Shown: positions 39,010 to 51,528 of the stretch, one piece after another
How positions within the stretch are numbered: position 1 is the first letter of the stretch
Layout of the letters: the number at the start of each line of letters is the position of its first letter
Assembly: GCF_032854445.1 (NCBI RefSeq)
Contig: NC_088301.1
Span: 11,836,281 to 11,900,280 of the forward strand
DNA: 64,000 nt
Direction: 5' to 3'
Origin: Liolophura sinensis
Lineage: Eukaryota > Mollusca > Polyplacophora > Chitonida > Chitonidae
The notes under the pieces: model-generated
What the model was told of the DNA's origin: nothing
Seen by the model: the letters and a program-made list of their open reading frames with translations, nothing else
The model's database searches: none
Made by a program: the position numbers and the translations under genes

Positions 39010-42000
39010 TTACCACTGGGGTTGTTTTTTGGCAAGGCAATGCCATATTTGCAAATTAGTCTGTTGATTTCATATCCTATTGGGGCTGAGTGTTTTGTCC
39101 ATTTTTTTCCCAGATATTCATGTTCTAAATATGGGAGGATTAGATTGTAACATGGATGTGTATTACTGTAAGCGCTTATTTTTCCTGCATATTTGAGGGT
39201 TAGTTGTTCTCTTATAGGGTGAAGGGTTTTTCAAGTGATTCTACTTGGAGACTGCGAAGCGAAGTGCCTTTGAATGTTCCTGTTGCTACTTTTAAGGCAG
39301 AATATTGGATACTATCAGTTCGCTGTAGTAGAGTTGTGCACTCGGATTAATAGAATATTGCACCGTAGTCTATTTTGAAGCGAATTAGACACTGATATAT
39401 TTTTAGGAGTGTGGTTTTGTTGGCTCCACATTTTGCGCCTGAAATGCATCTCATTAGATTGAAATCGCATTGGCATCTGATTATGAGGTTATCAGTATGA
39501 TCTTTCCATGTTAATCTGCTATCAAGAGTTATACCTAGGTATTTCACTTGTCTTTCAATTCAGTTTTCTTTTTACCTCAGAAAAGTTCAATATTTACTTT
39601 GCTTCTGTTTGTAAAGACAATACCTGTTGTTTTAGTGGGTGACAATTTAAATTTCCATTTGTCGGCCCAGTTCGGGATGGTGTTTAATGTTTTCTGTACA
39701 GCATTTTTTATTTCTTTATAGATTTGCCTGTTTTCCATATTGCCGCATCATCAGCAAATAGTCACTGCTCTATTTTTTGAATGGTTACTATCTACTGTAT
39801 TTGCTAAACCGTTTATCAGAATGTTAAATAACCTTGGGCTTAGCACGCTCCCTCGAGATTACCATTTTGTTGAGTGTGTTACTTAGATGAAGTTTGTCCA
39901 AGTCTAACTTTAAACTTCCGATTTCTTAGGAAATCATTTATCCAATGTTGGATTCTTCCTTCTATCTCGAGTTTATCGAATTGGAGTATAAATTCTAGTC
40001 AATTTTTGACCATAGTTTTCATTAGTTTACAGGTGAGTGATATTGGACGGTAGGAGGAACTGCCTGATGGGTTTTATCCCGCTGTTTGGATGGGAATAAC
40101 GATGGACGATTTCCAGCTTTGTGGCAGCTGTTTTTTCCTCCAACTTGTATTTATGAGTTGCAGTATTATATTTTGCGTTTTTAGCGGTAGGTGTTTTAGA
40201 ATTTTGTAGCCTAATTTGTCTTCGCCTGGTGAGGTTTCTGTTTTACAGTGAATGGCTTTGTGATATTCCTGTAGGGAGAAATCTTTGTTAAGATAATGTT
40301 CAACGTGATCGTCGAGCTCTAGTTGTAGAACTGTGTTATCCTTGATTATTTTAAAAGATGGACTAAGGTTTCGATCGCTGCTATTTTCTGCGAAGGTTTT
40401 TGCGAGGCATTCTGCTTTTTCCTCACTGACTTTGTGTTTGCGATCCAAAGTTGGGATTGGATTGACGATTTTGCCTTGTATATGTTTAGGTATGTTCCAT
40501 ACCTGCTTTACATTTTCTTTGTATCAAGTGTTTCACAGTAGTTCTCCCAGTATTTGGCTTTGGTACGAGAGACTGATTCTTCAGTTTCAGTTTTTAAGTG
40601 TTTGTATTTTTCGTGGTTTGTATGTAATCTGGTTCTTTTGAATTTACGCAGTGCTCTTTTTTGTTTCTTATATTTGTTCCACCATTCACTGTTCCACCAA
40701 GGAACAGGATTTACAGGCCTTTCATGCTGGGAGCAAATAGGGATGTGTTGTTCTGCAATCCTGAGTATATTATCAGTTGAGATTTTGGTTGATTAGGTCT
40801 ATATCAGCGTTGCAGTCATCATCAATGAATATATTTTCGCAATCTTTCTTAAAATTTTCCCAGTTTGCTTTGTGGAACAGAAATTTGGGGTTATTGAGAT
40901 TTACTTCAGATTGAGGTGACATACCATGTTCTGTCATAATAGCGAAATGGTCACTCCCGAGTGTATCTGGTATAACATTCCAGCCTGCTTTAGGTGCTAG
41001 ATCAGGTGTGGTAATAGTGAGATCTATTTGTGAAGTGTTGCCTGTGCCGAAGACTATTCTTTTTCCTTCGTCGTCGTTTAAGTAGACGAGGTTGTGTTCT
41101 TCTAACCATGCTTGTACTGTGTTATCACGATCGTCACTATGTTTACACTTTGCATCCCATAGAAGGGTTATGGCTATTGAAATGGCCGCAGATAATAGCA
41201 CTAGGGCTGAACATGGAAATAATATTGTCGAGCTCTGTTTTGGATATTTTCGTCATACTTCCAGGAGAGTATATGTTTAAAATGTGAATTGGTTTATTTT
41301 CGTGGTATATTTGAATGGCATTCAAGTAAGTCATTTACGTTATTCGAGCCCATATACAGGTGTACAATGTTTTCCTTGACAAGGATAAGATTTCCACCCC
41401 GTCGGTCTTGTAACCTATCACACCGGTATACTTTATAGCCGGGGATATTAAATTTGTTGCTGGAGATTTTTCCTGGTTTAAAGAAGGTTTCCTAAATACA
41501 AATAACCTCTGGGTTAGTTTCAGAGGTAAGTACTTTAAGGTTATCTCCGTTTATTTAACGGGTGTGGGCATTCCAAGATAGGATTTTGATGTCATTTCGA
41601 TTGAATTTATTGATTCAATTGATAATAAATCAATATTGATTTATACTGACGTATTTAGTCGTTGTGCTATTTTGGTTGGAGTAGATGTCTTCTGGGTAAA
41701 ACTTTGGGTTCATTCCCCATTCAATTATTTCCTTTGGGGTGAATTTCCAATTTAGAAAGTCATGTGGGATATTGGTTATTATGTCAGTTTTGGTTCTACT
41801 GGCTAACCGTTGATTGTGAACGGAGCTGATCACCATATTTTTAAAACCCAGAAATTCCAGTGTACTCATGATAATTTGGTCGGTATGTTCGATTCCGATT
41901 TCCCGTGCTTGATTTTCTTGTTCGGATAGCTCAATTTTCGCTGCCATTGTGTCCTTAGAATTAAAGCTGGGTGGCACGCTTTCTTTTGTGAGTTTTTGTG

Positions 42001-42206
42001 TCTGCCTGGCTTGTTTGACAGCTTTGGCGTAGATTACTCCTTTATCTGCCTTTATAAACTCGATTGTTTTGGCTCTTTTGTATGCGCTGCACCCTCTGTA
42101 TCCTGTTCAGTGGTTTTGTTTACAGTTTGCGCAGGTGGCTTTTGTTTCTGTACAATTTTGATATTCGAGTTTTCCTGAACATTTTGGGCAAACTATGTCG
42201 GATTTA

Positions 42207-42429
42207 CGTAATGACCCAGGAGTCTCTCATCAATGTGGTCGCTGTGAGTTCAAGCCCAGCTCATGCTGGCTTCGTCTCCGGCCGTAGGTGGGAAGGTCTG
42301 CAAGCAACCAGCGGATGGTCGTGGGTTTTCCCCGGGTTCTGCCCGGTTTCCTCCCACCATAATGCTGGCCGCCGTCGTATAGGTGAAATATTCTTGAGTA
42401 CGGCGTAAAACACCAATCAAATAAATAAA
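42207..42429 (+). mobile_element. AAAT-tailed SINE in LINE ORF1 (copy B)
   Basis: Same insertion as 1146-1357, with the 13-bp duplication TATGTCGGATTTA at 42194-42206 and 42430-42442. Slightly longer than the A copy, which lost about 10 bp near the box-B-like motif. Confidence 0.85.
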
Positions 42430-43409
42430 TATGTCGGATTTAGAAACTTTCTTTGTGTGACCACCGCTTTTGGCACCGCTAGCAACGTCCAGGCGCTTTA
42501 TAGAAAGGCTTCACAATAATGTTGTGCAGGGACAGCTGAAGTGTTTCTGGTAATTTTAATCATTCAAAGACAAGCATTATACTTGTTGATAGTGTATTAC
42601 CCTTACTAAGGCGTTTTGCATACAGGACATTTTGATATTTCAGCTTATTCATAAGATCTTCCATTTTGGTATTAAGATCAATGTCATATATTACACTTTT
42701 ACATTGTGTTCTAAGAGGTGTATATGGTTTAATATTCACTGGATTGTCTGCCAGAAGGTCAACCTGTAGAAGTTTCTGGAACTGCATTTCGGATCTGCAA
42801 CGGATTTTAAGGTCACCGCCAGGTAGTTCCGTAACGCCGTGGATACCCCCAGCTTTCATTTTCAGGTCTTGGGCAAGTTTCTGTTAAGGGAATCGTGTAG
42901 CCCTCATGTTCACTAAACTGTGAATAATTGCTATAAAGCTAGCACTGTTTGAAGGAGGGGTTTGGGCGAAACGCTTAGATGACCTGTTCATTTCAGGGAT
43001 ATCAGTCGCCTTGCGTTTGGCCATGTTAGATGAGGGGGAGGGATTGTCGAAAATTTGGCAGGTTGAGGCTTCTTAAACTGAGAAAGGAAAGGAGTATGAA
43101 ACGATTGTACTTAGCTTTTTTATTTCTTTCTTTCTTCTGATAGGTCTGTAGGGGTTTACGCTTCTGGTCGTCCTTTCTTCTTTTGTTGCCTTTCTTTCTT
43201 AGCAGTCTGTAGGAAGGTCAGTATAGTTCAGACACACGGGAGCTGCCCAGAGCAACAAAATCTACCCGTTGTTGTTGTTGCACTCAGTATCTGTCGTGAA
43301 TCATCGTGACACGTAAAGCCCGACACGTAAAGCAAATATACAAGTCAACAAATATACAGTAAGAGAGTGAGACCTGTCAAAAGCATACAGCAATGCTACA
43401 ATTGGATAA

Positions 43410-44620
43410 TGGCCTCAGGGGTTAAGGAGGTCACTGTCTAATCTGATGAGGTCATTGTAAGCGCTCGGTAGGTGGTACCCACCGTCTGGGTGAAGCTGTG
43501 GATTGTGTCGTCGGATCATGTCGTCGGCTTCGAGGAATTTCCTTCTTTTGTAGTCTGACTGGTTGTTCTGTAAGGTATGGGCTGTGTTCCATTGCAGTTG
43601 GTGTTCTAGATGGGTTCTGATGTGATCACTGAGGGCTGATATTCCATTTAATTTTTCTACTGAGGCCTTGTGCTCTGCAACTCTGATACTGAGTGGTCTA
43701 CCGGTTTCTCCAATGTGTTGCCGTTGACATTCACAATAAATCCTGTACACAGAGTCTTTGGGTTCTTCTCTATGGGTTGGCTGTTTATTTCCATTGACTT
43801 TGAGTCGGGTTTTGAGGTTAAAGGCGAAAGTAAACGTAGTTTGAATGTTCAGGTTGTCCTGTAGGAGTTTTCTTATCTGGTAGCTTTGGCTGCCTATATA
43901 CGGAATGGATATATATGTTGGTGGTTGGGTCTCGTTGCTCTGGTGCTGTTAACTGGATTGAGAGTTTTACTGATAGTTGTCTTCACTAATTGTTGGTGGT
44001 ATAGGTGTTGGGGGTATTGTTGGTGAAGACTGTTTTAAGGTGATTTATGTTTTCGTTGATGCTGATGTATGTATGGCTCGTTTCGACAGGGTAAATATTA
44101 TTCCTCTCTTAGTTTGGTTAGGCTGGTTAGATTGGTAATTAACATATTGGTCTGAATGCGTGGGTTTGCGGTATACTGATTTGAGAAGTTCATATCCTTA
44201 CGTGCTGATAAGTACATCCAGGAAGGGTATGGTTTGGTAGCATTCTTGTTCCGTGGTGAACTGTATCCTGCTGTTCTGGGCGTTGAGGTAGTCAAGTAGG
44301 GATTGGGGGTTGTCAGTCTTGTTCAGTGCTACGAATGTGTCATCTACCTTACATCGCCATGATATGGCTGAAATATTGCCGATGTGGCGTTCAGCCATAA
44401 TCATTTATTCATTCATCTACCTTACAGAACCAACACAACGGTCTGTCGTGTGATGTCTAGGGATTCTTCTCTTGGAATGTTGGTAAATAGGTCGATGACG
44501 TCATAACTTATCATTAATCGTGTACATTTAGATTTTGTAAAGATATAAGTGGAAAACAATTTTAAGTTCACAGCAGTCAAACCTATGTGTACATATACTT
44601 CCGACACCACAGATCAGTTT
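43410..44620 (-). mobile_element. Penelope-like retroelement, degenerate (copy B)
   Basis: Counterpart of 2340-3570. RT pieces at 44422-44610 (SYDVIDLFTNIP) and 44198-44404 (VDDTFVALNKTDN), GIY-YIG domain at 43415-43750 (YRIYCECQRQHIGETGRP). Small indels differ from copy A, so both copies have decayed further since the duplication. Confidence 0.85.
44354..44412 (+). mobile_element. Short SINE in Penelope-like RT (copy B)
   Basis: Same site as 3280-3338; 14-bp duplication TCATCTACCTTACA at 44340-44353 and 44413-44426. Confidence 0.85.
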
Positions 44621-45823
44621 TCCAAAAATATGGACAACCCTATTCTTCAGCCTGAACTGATATGTGTCTCCCTATATCGTTTACAACGCTTCCCATTACA
44701 TGCAAGATCTGGCTATTTTCTGACATTCCATACTATATTGACTGCGTCACCAGTGTTTAGATTTTACAAAGCGGAACTCCCTATTCAGTTGTAGTCCGTG
44801 ACCCTTCCCAATATCCGGTTGCAGTGGTAGTTTTTTGTGGTATTTGTGGTATAATATCAGTACAGATTTGACAAACCCATGGTATCCTTAGCATGAGAGG
44901 CGTGTTCGTAGATACTTGAAAAGTTTATTTTATCAATTTATTCCAGGATGTTTGAGGTCTGCAATTTCAAACTGCGGCGAGTAAGACCGATATGAAATTT
45001 CGTTAACATTTCAGGAACTCCATGCAGTCGCTCTTATCAACGGGGCCTGCATTAATCCGTTGATGAAATGATTGATGCACTGTATTAAAGAGCCTGTTGC
45101 GAAAGGATCTGAAGCTTCCCATTCTTTCGGTCGTATCACGTGAGTATACACCAGTGGTTGACCGGCCCCTAAGCCGGTTGGAAGTGCTGCCTTACTGGAA
45201 AATGACACCCAAAGACACCAGATCTGATGCCTCATTCATGCAGTCACAGTATACTAATCCAGGCCTAATGCTAACATCCTGCCGAATGCAACTTTGGAAA
45301 AGTTGTATGCGGATGACAATATTTTGCTGTGAAATATTACTTAGTTTTGAATAATAATAATGTTCTGAGTTTACATTTGTAAGACACATACCTGTGCAAG
45401 AACAATTTAAGGTATATATAAGAATGGAATTATTTTTAAACAATTTTGTTGTGAATAACATCACTGAATCTAACAGAAATAACAATTATAACCCTTCCAC
45501 AATAATGCAGGCCGCCGTCGTATAAGTGAAATATTCTTGAGTACGGCGTAAAACACCAATAAAAAAAAATGAATAAATAAATGAATATAAATAAATAAAT
45601 AAATAAATAAATAAATATTTTAGAGATGAAAAATATTGTACTTGTTCTTATCTCTTATGTGCTGAACCTCAATATTAGCGATAGTCAGAGTGGAGGATTG
45701 ATATTTCCAAGTGGCATATACAGAAAAACAGAATGTATTGACGTTTCACTATTATTATCCACACAACGCTATTTATGGAAAAACAATGAGAAAACAATGC
45801 CAGTCTTGAATCATAAAGTCACG
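44620..45823. other. Shared 3' flank of the copy B lectin gene
   Basis: Matches 3571-5042 apart from the missing 285-bp block. Includes an AAAT-tailed SINE fragment (45496-45617). No gene recognised. Confidence 0.45.
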
Positions 45824-46054
45824 TTAGGTAAGAAGAGAACTTTGCAGAAAATAGCGACTTCCATACACAGTATCTAGTCTAGACATTTTACATTTATAGA
45901 GCCGGCATTCCCACAATGTGTGGTCCGTGGTGTTGAGTGTAAACGATGCACACCTGTCCATGGTCAAACTACAAAACATCTGGCTCATGATCAGTGTTGA
46001 ATAAATTGGCTTATCCGAGGGCATAACGTCTGATCGGTATAAGGCGAATGTGCC
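45824..46054 (-). CDS. Copy B exon 5: PAN domain and stop
   Basis: 231 bp, 9 bp shorter than copy A. Acceptor TGTTTCAG lies in the first 39-bp unit. Ends SRYFLQSSLLT then TAA. Confidence 0.85.
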   Translation of the reverse strand, partial: GTFALYRSDVMPSDKPIYSTLIMSQMFCSLTMDRCASFTLNTTDHTLWECRLYKCKMSRLDTVYGSRYFLQSSLLT

Positions 46055-49000
46055 CTGAAACAGAAGAACGGATACTGAGAAAAGGAACATGTTCTGAAAA
46101 AGAACAGTGGTTTTGGAGAAAGACAACATGTCCTGAAAAAGAACATTTGACATGGAAAAGCAAAACGTGTCCTAAGACAAAGCAGTTGTAATTAAGAAAG
46201 AACATGTGTACTGAGACAGAACAGTTGAGAAAGATAACGTGCCCTGAAACAGAATAGTGAATACTAAGAAATGAAAATATGACCGGGCACATTGAATCAA
46301 GAGTGACTGATTTACTGACTGATTACAGTCAAACGCTCTGCTCAAGAATATTTCATTTACACGATGGCGAAAGTCTTAAGTTTTGGCATAAATTTGGCCA
46401 GTAAAAGTTCAACTTTCCACAAACGATTCACAGATTTTCACCGCCACTGAAGTGTCATGCCAAAGCCACCAGATATGACACCCCACCCACTGACATTATA
46501 CTGACGCCGGGCAAACCAGGCCTAGTAAGTACCATTTGTAAAGTCTTTAGAATGACCCTACCCGGGTTTGATCCCGGAACCTGCTGACTGCGAGGCGGAC
46601 GCTGTAATCACAGATGTAGCCCCCTGCAAAAATGAGTTCAATGCGTGTGACATATTGATGGAAGGTACGTAATCTTCCATCTCTTGGATTAACTTGAAAT
46701 GGTAGTCAAATAGTCAGAATAATTTATAAACATATATATTACAGTTTGAGGATAATGTGGAACTCCAACCATCTGATAACATGTTGTAGATACTTAAGTT
46801 AGAAATAATAATTGATTATACTGATTTGTTTTGTTTCTCGTTTATCTTCATGTGTGTAGATACGATTAAGAACAAGAAAAACGATGATTGATTTGGCCAA
46901 AGTTGCTTTTTGGTGAGAATAACAAAATATAGAATCTAAACATTTGTAAATCAAGTGATAATTTTAGTTTTACATTATAGATTACTTTAATTAAAAAAAA
47001 AGGAAGGAAAAGGAGTTTTATTTTATACTCTGACACAGTGCTACATCTGTGCCAATATCCCTGGAACCCGTTCGATTTTTTCATATAGGCTATTACACAT
47101 CGTCATGGGTTTGGCATGTATTGTTTCCATCTACAAGTTACATTTTGCACAAGCCGGGTTTTCTCTTCTTGGTATGTCTTGGGCATAATCGTTCGAGTGT
47201 TCTTACCATAACAATTACCATAGAAGGTGTCACGCAAATTACAAAAGGCAAAAGAAACGTCAATATATCGTGGACTCAGTTAATAATATAATAAAACCAA
47301 TTTAAAAGTGTGGTTTGTGTTATTTATGAAGCATAGAAATTTAGTAGTATACATAAATGCATTAACTGAATAGACCCTGAAAGGAAACACCTCTAAAAAT
47401 CAAAATAGACACCAGTAAATAGACCACTTAAAACTATGCAAAAATATATTTTCATTTATTGTTTTAGATTTTTGTGAATAGAGTTAAAAGCGTTCAAACA
47501 TTTGAATTCCAAGGTGGGCTTTATGGATCATACTATCGGAGTTTACGAACTCTGAAGTCACAGAAAGTTTTCCCAAATCTTATCACGGCATGAATGTTGG
47601 AATAACTTTTTACCCATGAGTAAAGATTATTGAAATAATGTTCCCAAAAATTCCTTCCTTCAGGTGAACAACAGGAAAAATTAAATGATGCGACGTCAGA
47701 GTTCCTAGATGTCATAAATATGGCTCATAAATCCCACCATAGTATTTGAATGACTTTTCAGAAAAAATCTGAAAAAATAAATAAATGTATTTTTAGGCAT
47801 AGTTTTCAGTTGTCTATATGAGGATCCTTACTTCATATTTTAACTTCTTTTACTTGAAGCAAATTATTTCTTAATCGATTACCATTCGATTCAAAGGTGC
47901 TTGTGGTTCACCTACAATTATCTTTGCCCCACATCGGACGGACTTAGATGCTTCAATCGTGTATTAGAACCTCTAGACTGTACACAAAGAGGAGTCTTCC
48001 TCCAGAAACAGCGGCGTTAAGCCATAATCATTCATTCATTCCTCCAGAAGTAGTTCAGGGGAGGAACAGAAACAGACCGTGGGAGGTAATGAAAACGTAC
48101 AATGGAAAAACCTGAAATACATTTCTTATCAGGAATGTTCTCTTTCTAAGTAAAAAAAGTGATGCGCTTGACAGGTTTAACATCAAGCTGACAAGATTCA
48201 CACAATCATGTTTCAGGCTGAGTTTTGGATTAATCACTTCTTTTATTCCTCTATTCAATTGCTTGCCTTTACAACAAACCAATCACTGCCAACACCCAGG
48301 TTTCTGTAATTAAAGCCACCATGCAAACAACACATCAAATTAAGGATGTTAGTTAAACATCCATGGCCACCGCTAGTGTTTGGTTTCATGGAAAGACCCC
48401 ACTGTGTGCCATTTGGAAGTTACCAGTGAATTTAAACTTGAAGTCAACAGTTAAGTGTTGACACATTTACGATAGAATGCCGTAAAATGTTACAAAGCAA
48501 ACGCTTTATGGCTTCTGTCGTTTTCTGGCTGCAAAGAAAGTTAATGATGCAGTCCTTTTCGCACATGAGGCCCACCCCTCCCAACCTAGAGAGGGCTAAA
48601 ATGTCATATTTCATCAACAAATCTGCCATTATGTTTGAGAAGAAAAGGTTGAATTAGTTCAAGTACTATTCCTAAAGGTCAACACCCTGTTCCTGAGTTG
48701 ACTGGAAGTTCAGATAGCGCAGTTATTGTATAACTGTTGGCTTTTTTTGAGAAAGTGGATTAAGTAACAGTATTATCGCTAACAGGGATTACATTTTCTG
48801 AATATATATTCAGAAATAAATAAATAAATAATATATAAATACTTTCTGAATATAGCAAAGATTCTAGTGGTCTCAGATCTAGAATCTGTGCTATATTGAC
48901 AAATTGTAATCCCTATTAACAATAACACTGTTAACAGCAAGGAGGTTTGGCCACCGTGGATGGTACCAGAATGTGGAATTTTGGGCCTTGACCAATGGAC

Positions 49001-51466
49001 TAGTGTACTGAAATGAGCCACATTTTCCCAGAAGGCAGATTTATCTCGATATTTGGTTTGCATTCTGGGATGAATAAGGCTATCCTATTTCCGTGAAAGG
49101 GAGACAACTGACTATGGTGACATCTAATATTTTCTCCACTGCTTGAACTATTGATACAGTAGGTATGCTATATCATTTACAAGGAACTCCAGCGATCTTG
49201 TTTAAATAGCCTAACTGCAGATGCATGGGTACTCCTGGTTCAGGTCGTAGCCTCCGGAGGGGTTGTGCTGCTGATTTTGACCCCAATTAAATGTTTGCAA
49301 AATTACAACAGGATTGTTGTAGAACTAAATTCATGCTCAACTCTGAAACAAATGGAAATAAATCTAAGCACCATTGAGGCTAATCTAGGCATTCACATAT
49401 CGCTCGATTTTATGCTTCAATTTTGTATCAGTGGCTTGTAAGATGAAAGCAGTGCTGACCTAGTTATCGTGGACGTCAGAGAAAGCACCTCGGCCTGAAC
49501 ACTGCATTTTACTACTTGTACTGTATTTTATAAAGGAAACCAGAAAAAAATCCTTTGTATGCGAAAAAGACCTAAGAGCAAATTTTAAATTCTTCAGTTG
49601 TAATAAATTCAGAGAAAAAATTCTATCAGAAGATTTAAATAATTTTAAGTGTAGTCCGCTGAGATGCTGTCTTTTCATTCCCATAAACCTTCGGCATCCC
49701 TAATGAATTTTGCACTGACTCCTATATTTGTTATTTAGAAACATCTGGTTCTAAAATGAAAGACAAAAAAATATAGTTGTTGGAGACGAATACGGATTGG
49801 ACGGAGACGGCGAGCTACTGTCTGACAACTTGAGATACAGTCGCTGAATATTACACGACTTGTAAATCAACTGATTTTACGTCTGTGGTTGTCCGTTACT
49901 GATACAGACCTGCCCCACAAAACTTTGTGAAATGGCCCTTCGGCTACACGTGACTAAATCGTTCTAAAAGATCTCAATATGTTGTCTTATGCAGTCGTTC
50001 TGAGTGATCATATGTCATTTCATGGAGTGGATGGGTAAAGGCTACGCAATCTGATAGCAACGTGTTTGATTGGATAAAATTCTCAATATGGCTGCTTCTA
50101 CTCACACCAGTCATTTGTGCAGCATTGTCATTTTGTTATACATGTTATTCAGTGAAATCTCATTAAAATGATAATTTATGATGAGTATCCTGCTTTGGTC
50201 AAATGTGTTATAACTAGGTGCTGTCTTGTCTCTTAAAGTGCATGGGTTGTGAAGTTGATGTACAAGTACAACGAGTACTTACCGAACACGCCAGACCGCT
50301 ATTCCTATAGTCACTATCTGTAAAAGTAAGTATAACCGCACAATATCTTTATCTGAATTAAAAATAAGATTTATTTATTTGATTGGTGTTTTACCTCGGA
50401 CTCAATAATATTTCACTGATACCACGGCGGCCAGCATTATGGTGGGAGGAAGGCGGGTTGCTTCCCACGAACAGCCCTCAAGGAGGTCAGCATGAGCTGG
50501 ACTTGAACTCACAGCGACCACATTGGGGAGAAGCTCTGGGTCATTACATTGCGTTAGCGCCCTAACCAACTGAGCCACGGAGGCCTCTGTAATCATGAAT
50601 AATCACAGTTGATATTGTGATTCAAGTAGGTAGAGGGCACTGCTGTTTTATTAGTTACAAGATATACTTCCTTCTGTACAGACCTGGTGATCCCCATTGC
50701 ATCATTTCCGCATGTATAACATACAAGGAGGAACTGTCGTGACATACGACCGTTATAATAACAAAGACGTTCAACCGCCAAGAATCAACCAGGCAACAGC
50801 CTATCCAGTGAGGGGGTGGTGGGGTGTGGGTGGAGGTGATTTGCATTGGCCTTTTCCAAAAAACGATCCACATTACGCCCGGGAATAAAGGTATTTATTT
50901 TCCCACGCAATGGCGAATGGGGCCCAGGCCGAAATGACTGTTGTTCTCTTACAACGCATACAAGATGCGTTACCAATTTGCTCATAAAACGTATTTGCAA
51001 AGGCAGGAATGACCAATCGCCTGCAAAACGAATAAACGAATAAAAAATTTTTTTAGCGGGAAAGGTTCCCCATTAGTAAATATCTTACCATTGCTTGGTC
51101 CAAAGACTTGCACTTCACACAGACTCAGAAATTCGGTGTGTTGTATGGTAACCCTGACGTATCTGCCAGATATAGGTCCGCTTTGACAAGGGTAAGACAC
51201 GGTCGAGGATCTAGCCTGAGAATCTGCTCGTCCAGCACACAAGACCGGGTGACTAAGCGATCCGTCCTGTTCCAGAGAGCTCGCTACTTCGATGATGAAA
51301 TTCCTTAAGCGGTTGGCCACAGAAACTAGAAAAAAAGGATGATTTGGGGGGAATAAATTTTTGATTTTCTAGTTATTTGTAAGTGCACATCGCAGTTATG
51401 TGTGTATAATTGGGGATTTACGTTGTACTTAGTAATTTTCCGGTCATATGACGACGAGGAGTCATT

Positions 51467-51528
<62 letters not shown>

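Larger units (their letters stand above)
37800..43060 (-). mobile_element. Older degenerate Nimb/I-like LINE (copy B, nearly complete)
   Basis: On minus: ORF1 from ATG 43024, ORF2 from about 41977 with endonuclease (41143-41334 carries HILNIYSPGS and SPSAIICGHFNSHNP), RT pieces (40074-40448, and the FADD box near 39750), thumb-region piece 39347-39547, RNase H (38512-39009) and a Cys/His tail (CPAC, THDETIEHYLL) near 38200-38280. Frameshifts and stops are frequent. A SINE sits in ORF1 at 42207-42429. The same LINE enters copy A at the left edge, so it predates the duplication. Confidence 0.85.
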
